Assembly: GCA_014729455.1 (NCBI GenBank)
Contig: WJJW01000173.1
Location: 1-8,582, forward strand
Source of the DNA: Candidatus Eiseniibacteriota bacterium
Lineage (GTDB): Bacteria; Eisenbacteria; RBG-16-71-46; CAIMUX01; VGJL01
DNA: 8,582 nt
Direction of reading: 5' to 3'
Position numbers and translations under genes: made by a program
Shown: piece by piece, positions 4,993-8,582 of the stretch
How the letters are laid out: each line of letters starts with the position of its first letter
How positions within the stretch are numbered: position 1 is the first letter of the stretch
Notes under the pieces: model-generated
Database searches by the model: none
Seen by the model: only the letters and a program-made list of their open reading frames with translations
What the model was told of the DNA's origin: nothing

Positions 4993-6153
4993 ATGAGGAA
5001 AATCGTATTGATGCTGGGCATTGCTGCCCTCATCTGTAGCCCGGCGATGGCTGGCAAGAACGAGGGTGGGGCGATGATCGTCCACACCCAGAACCAGGAG
5101 GCCTACACGGGGACCATGGCTCCCTGCGGCGCCACCTGGGATACGTACGAGCCGGCCACGTGCGAAGAGGCCATTACCCAGGGTGACATCGGAAGCGCGT
5201 CCGCCCGCCAGCTCGTCTGGTACGTCGCCGCGTTCCATCCGACGTCGAACCCGGGCGTCACGGTGGTCTACTTCGGTCACAACCACAACTTCCCTCCGGG
5301 GGAGGGCTGGTTGGACGCCTGGAACTTCTGCGGTCCCGACGGTACGCTCGAGGTCGCGGATCCGGGCTGGCCGGAGGACGTCAACGCCGGTAACTCGGTG
5401 GCCTTCGGGTCCCCGATCGTCGGCGACCACCTGTTCCCGTTCTACTGGTTCGCCGCTTACGCGTTCGACGGCGCCTTCATGGGCACCGCGATCAACCCGA
5501 CCGGTGGCTACGCTGGCTTCGTCAGCGATGACAACCCGGGCGTGTTGGACGAGATCGACAAGTTCGGTACCCTGCGCTTCTACGTGCCGGGCGAGAACCA
5601 GTGCCCCGAGGCCCCGCAGGCTCGTGGTGCGTGCTGCTTCCCGGACGGCTCCTGCGAGTTCGTGACGGACGTTGAGTGCGCCGACCTGGGCGGCCAGTAC
5701 CTCGGCGACGACGTCGCCTGCGAGCCGGACAACCCGTGCGAGCAGCCGGGTGCGTGCTGCTTCGCGGACGGTCGCTGCGAGTACGTTCTCGAGGGTGACT
5801 GCCAGGGTGATTACTTCATCGCCGACGAGGTGTGCGACCCGAATCCGTGCGACCAGCCGGATCCGATGGGTGCCTGCTGCTTCTTCGACGGTTCCTGCGA
5901 GTACGTCCTTGAGGCGGACTGCATGGGCGAGTACTGGCTCGAGGACGTTCCGTGCGAGCCGGACAACCCCTGCTTGCCGCTCGGTGCCTGCTGCTATGGT
6001 GATCAGATGTGTGTCGTTACCGATGAGGTCGACTGCTTCGAGAACCAGGGTGGCTACGAGTGGTATGCTGGCGACGATTGCGACACCGTGGAGTGCCCGC
6101 CTGTCGCGACCGAGACCCGCACCTGGGGTAGCATCAAGGCCAACTATCGGTAA
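4993..6153 (+). CDS. Exported protein with conserved unknown domain, four cysteine-rich repeats and WG..K C-terminus (paralogue 1)
   Basis: The 386-residue protein has a signal peptide (1-20, SPAMA before G21). Residues 21-208 form a domain of unknown function with four cysteines (45, 57, 113, 204) and the motifs RQLVWYVAAFHP, FGHNHNFPPGEGW, CGPDGTLEVAD, NAGNSVAFG, FPFYWFAAYAFDG, NPTGGYA, FVSDDNPG and FGTLRFY. Four cysteine-rich repeats follow (212-252, 253-292, 293-330, 331-370), each with six cysteines. A TETR linker leads to the end TWGSIKANYR. The domain is about 77% identical by hand count, without gaps, to that at 6490-7518, so the two arose by tandem duplication. The ATG has GGGAGG ten bases upstream. 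Glycine codons are almost all GGT/GGC and the stop is TAA, unlike the operon genes, which suggests high expression. It is probably a secreted or cell-surface structural or binding protein; no catalytic site is recognised. Confidence 0.88.
   Translation: MRKIVLMLGIAALICSPAMAGKNEGGAMIVHTQNQEAYTGTMAPCGATWDTYEPATCEEAITQGDIGSASARQLVWYVAAFHPTSNPGVTVVYFGHNHNFPPGEGWLDAWNFCGPDGTLEVADPGWPEDVNAGNSVAFGSPIVGDHLFPFYWFAAYAFDGAFMGTAINPTGGYAGFVSDDNPGVLDEIDKFGTLRFYVPGENQCPEAPQARGACCFPDGSCEFVTDVECADLGGQYLGDDVACEPDNPCEQPGACCFADGRCEYVLEGDCQGDYFIADEVCDPNPCDQPDPMGACCFFDGSCEYVLEADCMGEYWLEDVPCEPDNPCLPLGACCYGDQMCVVTDEVDCFENQGGYEWYAGDDCDTVECPPVATETRTWGSIKANYR
5626..6102 (+). repeat. Four tandem cysteine-rich repeat units coding for GACC..DG.C modules
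   Basis: The units are 5626-5748, 5749-5868, 5869-5982 and 5983-6102, about 38-41 codons each. Each begins GACC[FY], with the third Cys six residues after the CC pair, then a [ED]C, an aromatic-rich turn, and two more cysteines spaced three to six residues apart. Units 2 and 3 are most alike (CEYVLE.DC.G), so one probably arose from the other recently. Unit 4 is the most diverged (GDQMC in place of DGSC). Confidence 0.85.
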
Positions 6154-6182
6154 TCACTGAGAACCGGTAGGTCCAGCCATTG

Positions 6183-6215
6183 GAGAGCCCGTCCCCCTCG
6201 TGGGGGCGGGCTCTC
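6183..6215 (+). terminator. Strong hairpin after paralogue 1, probable intrinsic terminator
   Basis: The 5' arm GAGAGCCCG plus CCCCC (6183-6197, with T6192 bulged) pairs with GGGGG plus CGGGCTCTC (6202-6215). This gives 14 base pairs around the four-base loop TCGT. It lies 29 bases after the stop of the first paralogue. The tail (GCACGTCTCGGCCTTT) is only mildly T-rich, so the efficiency is uncertain, but stem strength and position fit a terminator that separates the two paralogues. Confidence 0.7.
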
Positions 6216-6334
6216 GCACGTCTCGGCCTTTCCGGGTGCGTGCGATCCACCGGTCGCCCGGACCACCCCGGCTCCGCCCGGACCGCCCGGCCGCAGCCGC
6301 CCCGGGAGCCTCTCGAACCGACGGGATTTTTCCT

Positions 6335-6364
6335 TTGCTCACCGGACCGGAAGTGATTGATAAT
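6335..6364 (+). promoter_or_regulatory. Candidate promoter for paralogue 2
   Basis: TTGCTC (6335-6340) and GATAAT (6359-6364, 5 of 6 to consensus) are 18 bases apart, in a locally AT-richer patch after the terminator. The -35 matches at only three positions and there is no extended -10. Transcription would start near 6371 and leave a leader of about 119 nt. Confidence 0.45.
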
Positions 6365-6474
6365 GCGGGCGACTTTGGGAGGACCGGCGCGGTGTGGCGA
6401 GGGGTCGCCGTTGTCGGCGGATTGGCGGGCGCAGGGAACCCGATTGCTTCGTGCTCGCCCCGGTCTTTTGATTC

Positions 6475-6481
6475 AAGGAGG
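6475..6481 (+). promoter_or_regulatory. Ribosome binding site of paralogue 2
   Basis: AAGGAGG lies eight bases before the ATG at 6490. The following TCG and the nearby TTCAA resemble the bases around the ribosome site of paralogue 1, as expected if the duplication included the immediate upstream region. Confidence 0.8.
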
Positions 6482-6489
6482 TCGTCTCA

Positions 6490-7518
6490 ATGAGCAAGCG
6501 GATTCTGCTGGGGGGCATGGTGATCCTGCTGATCGGCGCCGGACCGGCGCTGGGAGCGGGCAAGAACGACGGGGGAGCGATGCTCATCCACACCACGAAC
6601 GCGGAGGCCTACACCAGCTCGATGCAGCCCTGCGGCACGACGTGGGATCAGTACGCCCCGGCCACCTGCGAGGATGTCGTGACCCAGGCGGATCTCGGAA
6701 GCGATTCCGTTCGCCAGCTGGTCTGGTATGTCGCGGCGTTCCACCCGGACGCTGATCCGGGGGTCACGGTCGTCTTCTTCGGGCACAACCACAACTTCCC
6801 TCCGGGTGAGGGCTGGTTGGATACCTGGAACTTCTGCGGTCCGGACGGCACGCTCGAGGTCGCCGACGCCGGCTGGCCGGAAGACGTCAACGCCGGCAAC
6901 TCGGTGGCCTTCGGCGCGCCGGTCGTCGACGATCATTTCTTCCCCTTCTACTGGTTTGCCGCCTATGCGTTCGACGGAATCTTCATGGAGATCGGTCCGA
7001 ACCCGACCGGCGGGTACGCCAGCTTCGTGAGCGATGACAACCCGGGCTTCGAGGACGTGATCACCCGCTTCGGCACGCTCCGGTTCTACGAGCCGGGCGA
7101 GACGGTCTGTCCGGTCGCCCCGACCGTGGGCGCCTGCTGTCTTCCGGACGGCACCTGCGCCATCCTTCTCGAGCCCGAGTGCGAGCAGCAGCCGACGCTG
7201 GGGCAGTACCAGGGCGACGACACGACCTGCGACGCGATCAGCTGCGGCGCCTGCTGCTACTGGCGGCGGCAGGAGGACAGCTTCTTCCGTTCCTGCGTCG
7301 TCACCGGAATGACCGATTGCGAGGAGGGCTCCTGGGCGCAGTGGAAGAGGTGGATCCCGGTTCAGGGAGACTCCGTCGGATCGAACTGGAGCACCGCGGG
7401 GACCGAGTGCGGAACCGAAGAGGAACGGGAGACGAAGTGGTACTGCGAGGACCCGCTCGAGATACCGAACCCGACCGAGGAGACTTCCTGGGGCCGGTTG
7501 AAGTCCCTGTTCCGGTAG
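6490..7518 (+). CDS. Exported protein with conserved unknown domain, cysteine-rich tail and WG..K C-terminus (paralogue 2)
   Basis: The 342-residue protein has a signal peptide (1-23, PALGA before G24). Residues 24-211 are colinear and gap-free with residues 21-208 of the neighbour at 4993, keeping all four cysteines and the FGHNHNFPPGEGW, CGPDGTLEVAD and FPFYWFAAYAFDG blocks. The tail holds one regular cysteine repeat (214-252, GACCLPDGTC ... GDDTTC ... SC). A second unit (253-322) starts GACCYW but is swollen to about 70 residues, with extra Trp and charged residues and altered cysteine spacing. The protein ends TSWGRLKSLFR, the same pattern as the neighbour. Codon use (CGG arginine common, TAG stop) is closer to the operon genes than to paralogue 1, so expression is probably weaker or differently timed. 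Own ribosome site and possible promoter. Function unknown; probably secreted or surface-bound. Confidence 0.88.
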   Translation: MSKRILLGGMVILLIGAGPALGAGKNDGGAMLIHTTNAEAYTSSMQPCGTTWDQYAPATCEDVVTQADLGSDSVRQLVWYVAAFHPDADPGVTVVFFGHNHNFPPGEGWLDTWNFCGPDGTLEVADAGWPEDVNAGNSVAFGAPVVDDHFFPFYWFAAYAFDGIFMEIGPNPTGGYASFVSDDNPGFEDVITRFGTLRFYEPGETVCPVAPTVGACCLPDGTCAILLEPECEQQPTLGQYQGDDTTCDAISCGACCYWRRQEDSFFRSCVVTGMTDCEEGSWAQWKRWIPVQGDSVGSNWSTAGTECGTEEERETKWYCEDPLEIPNPTEETSWGRLKSLFR

Positions 7519-7530
7519 CCGGGACCGACC

Positions 7531-7552
7531 CGAAGCGCCCCCTAGCGCTTTG
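7531..7552 (+). terminator. Short hairpin after paralogue 2
   Basis: CGAAGCGC (7531-7538) pairs with GCGCTTTG (7545-7552), eight pairs with one G-T wobble, around the loop CCCCTA. It lies 12 bases after the stop codon. No T-run follows; together with the larger hairpin at 7561-7600 it forms a double-stem end between the converging genes. Confidence 0.4.
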
Positions 7553-7560
7553 AGACACAA

Positions 7561-7600
7561 GGCGTCGCGCGATCGTTACGGACGGCGATCGCGCGGCGCC
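7561..7600. terminator. Strong hairpin between converging genes, probable bidirectional terminator
   Basis: GGCGTCGCGCGATCG (7561-7575) pairs with CGATCGCGCGGCGCC (7586-7600): 15 positions with a single G-T wobble at 7565/7596 on the plus strand, around a ten-base loop. The loop contains the TAA stop of the minus-strand gene (7576-7578). Read on the minus strand, the stem is followed by TTGTGTCTC, the better T-rich tail, so it most likely ends the minus-strand transcript and may also stop plus-strand readthrough. Confidence 0.65.
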
Positions 7601-8582
7601 GCTCCCTTGCCTTCGCGGAGCGATCCTTCGATCTCTCGTCGAAGCTCGGGATCCTGCACGTCGGGGAGGATCTCCTCGAGCGCACGCCGATCCCCGGCGG
7701 CGAGATGGACCGCGGCCAGCGCCTCCCACAGGCGTGGATCGGCGCCGCGCTGCAGCCCGCCGCGCAGGAGATCGGCCGCCTCGTCGAGTCGACCCGCCTC
7801 CCGGAGGTTCCAGGCGGTGGCGATCCGGACCGGGATCGAATCCGGAAGCGTCGCCAGCACCTCGCGCCAGACTTCGGCGGATTCCCCGTAACGGCCGGCG
7901 ATGCTCAGCGCCGACGCCCGGCCGATCCGCGCGTGGGTCGGCTTCTCTCCGGTCGCCTCCACGCGTGCGAACGCGGACAGGGCCGCCTCGGGATCCTCCT
8001 CCATCAAGGCGAGGTTGCCGAGCTGGACGTACACCTCGGCCGAGTCGGCCCCGCGGGCGAGAGCCTGGTGGTAGGTCCGGCGGGCGGAATCCAGCTCCCC
8101 GAGGAACAGCCGCGCCTTCGCCGCGCGCTGGAGGAGCGGGCCGTACCGATCCCCGCCGGCCTCCAGGACGGGTTCGATGCGGTCGAGGACCTTCCGGGCC
8201 GTCCGCGGCGTCTCTGTGCGGAGATCCTGCGCGGCGAGGTTCGCGTGCGCCTTCGCGCTCATCGGCTCGGTCCGGACCGCCGCCTCGAAGAGACTGCGCT
8301 GGGTCCGCCAGTCGGTCGCGCGCGCGGCGGTTCCCGCGCCGTACCACGCGACCGCGGCCGCCAGGACCGCGATGCCGGCGCTCGCGGGGATTCTCGCTCG
8401 CCCGACGGCTGCGATTCCCGCCACGCCCAGGACGAACAGCCCCGCGGACGGGAGGTAGAGCAGCCGGTCGGCCTGCACCGTTCCGATCGGGACGAGGAGG
8501 TTGCTCGTGATCCCCCAGAAGACGAGGAAGAAGAGCAGGCCGTAGCCGGCCGGCGTGCGCCGTCCCCCGCGGAGCCAGAGGA
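7576..8582 (-). CDS. TMTC-like membrane/TPR protein, C-terminal part (start outside window)
   Basis: The minus-strand frame is open to the window edge, so only the last 334 residues are seen. Visible residues 13-33 (YGLLFFLVFWGITSNLLVPIG) form a membrane helix. It is followed by V-Q-A-D-R-L-L-Y-L-P-S-A-G, close to the AERFLYLPS.G signature of TMTC-type proteins (DUF1736). Two more hydrophobic helices follow (about 48-60 and 63-80). Then come TDWRTQRSLFEAAV and a run of TPR-like helical pairs to about residue 315, with a basic tail. Members combine a GT-C-like multi-span domain with TPRs; eukaryotic ones are O-mannosyltransferases, while the bacterial substrate is unknown. An internal GTG at the YLP motif is not the true start, because the homologous helix before it is intact. 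It converges on the paralogue genes with a 57-base gap. Confidence 0.85.
   Translation of the reverse strand, partial: LWLRGGRRTPAGYGLLFFLVFWGITSNLLVPIGTVQADRLLYLPSAGLFVLGVAGIAAVGRARIPASAGIAVLAAAVAWYGAGTAARATDWRTQRSLFEAAVRTEPMSAKAHANLAAQDLRTETPRTARKVLDRIEPVLEAGGDRYGPLLQRAAKARLFLGELDSARRTYHQALARGADSAEVYVQLGNLALMEEDPEAALSAFARVEATGEKPTHARIGRASALSIAGRYGESAEVWREVLATLPDSIPVRIATAWNLREAGRLDEAADLLRGGLQRGADPRLWEALAAVHLAAGDRRALEEILPDVQDPELRREIEGSLREGKGAAPRDRRP

Larger units (their letters stand above)
6154..6489. other. Intergenic region between the two tandem paralogues
   Basis: This 336-base gap holds a strong hairpin near its left end (6183-6215), a weak promoter candidate (6335-6364) and the ribosome site of the second paralogue (6475-6481). 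Between the hairpin and the promoter is a very GC-rich stretch (about 6233-6320) with imperfectly repeated CGCCCGGACC-like words and no convincing gene. The open frame on the plus strand here lacks any family signal. Confidence 0.6.

Noticed and set aside
4993..5060. Lipobox-like LIC in the signal peptide of paralogue 1
   Set aside because: The residues before Cys15 do not fit the lipobox, the paralogue lacks the Cys, and a normal AMA cleavage site follows.
5626..6102. CRISPR-like tandem repeat array
   Set aside because: The units are coding, imperfect at DNA level, about 120 bases long and without spacers.
5183..6160. Plus-strand Ser/Thr/Arg-rich frames inside the paralogue 1 gene
   Set aside because: They are out-of-frame readings of the main gene; the main frame has the signal peptide, the repeats and an ungapped paralogue.

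Overview
The window is a GC-rich bacterial chromosome segment with tightly packed plus-strand genes, followed by a run of spaced, exported-protein genes and a convergent minus-strand gene at the right edge. I see no mobile element, CRISPR array or phage gene. The exported proteins carry short cysteine-rich 'GACC..DG.C' repeats, a dockerin-like 'VDLG.FV..Y' tandem and a WG..K C-terminal ending. From memory, such proteins are common in poorly cultivated lineages such as Candidatus Eisenbacteria and neighbours of the FCB/Planctomycetes side of the tree. That placement is an inference; no marker gene here fixes it.

Left block (1-3908): an apparent single operon with very short gaps or ATGA/TTGA stop-start overlaps. 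It holds the C-terminus of an RluA-family pseudouridine synthase, a STAS-domain anti-sigma-factor antagonist, an RsbW-type HATPase/anti-sigma kinase, ruvX (YqgF), mltG (YceG), an exported protein with one cysteine-rich repeat, a small two-helix membrane protein, and then tRNA-Val(TAC). The STAS/HATPase pair makes a partner-switching module, but its sigma factor and phosphatase are not in view.

Middle block (3909-7552): three separately spaced genes for exported proteins. The first (4173-4787) has a near-consensus extended -10 promoter and a leader of about 165 nt with multi-segment long-range pairing. It encodes an Ig-like protein with a dockerin-like C-terminus. The next two (4993-6153 and 6490-7518) are tandem paralogues. 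They share a 188-residue exported domain (about 77% identical by hand count), a cysteine-rich repeat tail (four repeats against two) and the same C-terminal decapeptide pattern. The exported protein of the left block looks like a distant third member. The first two genes of this block use GGT-rich codons and TAA stops, which suggests strong expression; the second paralogue does not.

Right block (7553-8582): a strong hairpin lies between converging genes, with the minus-strand stop codon in its loop. The minus-strand gene is the C-terminal part of a TMTC-like membrane/TPR protein that runs off the window.

The most interesting unexplained material is the exported-protein family (domain, repeat and shared C-terminal signature) and the structured leader at 4008-4172.
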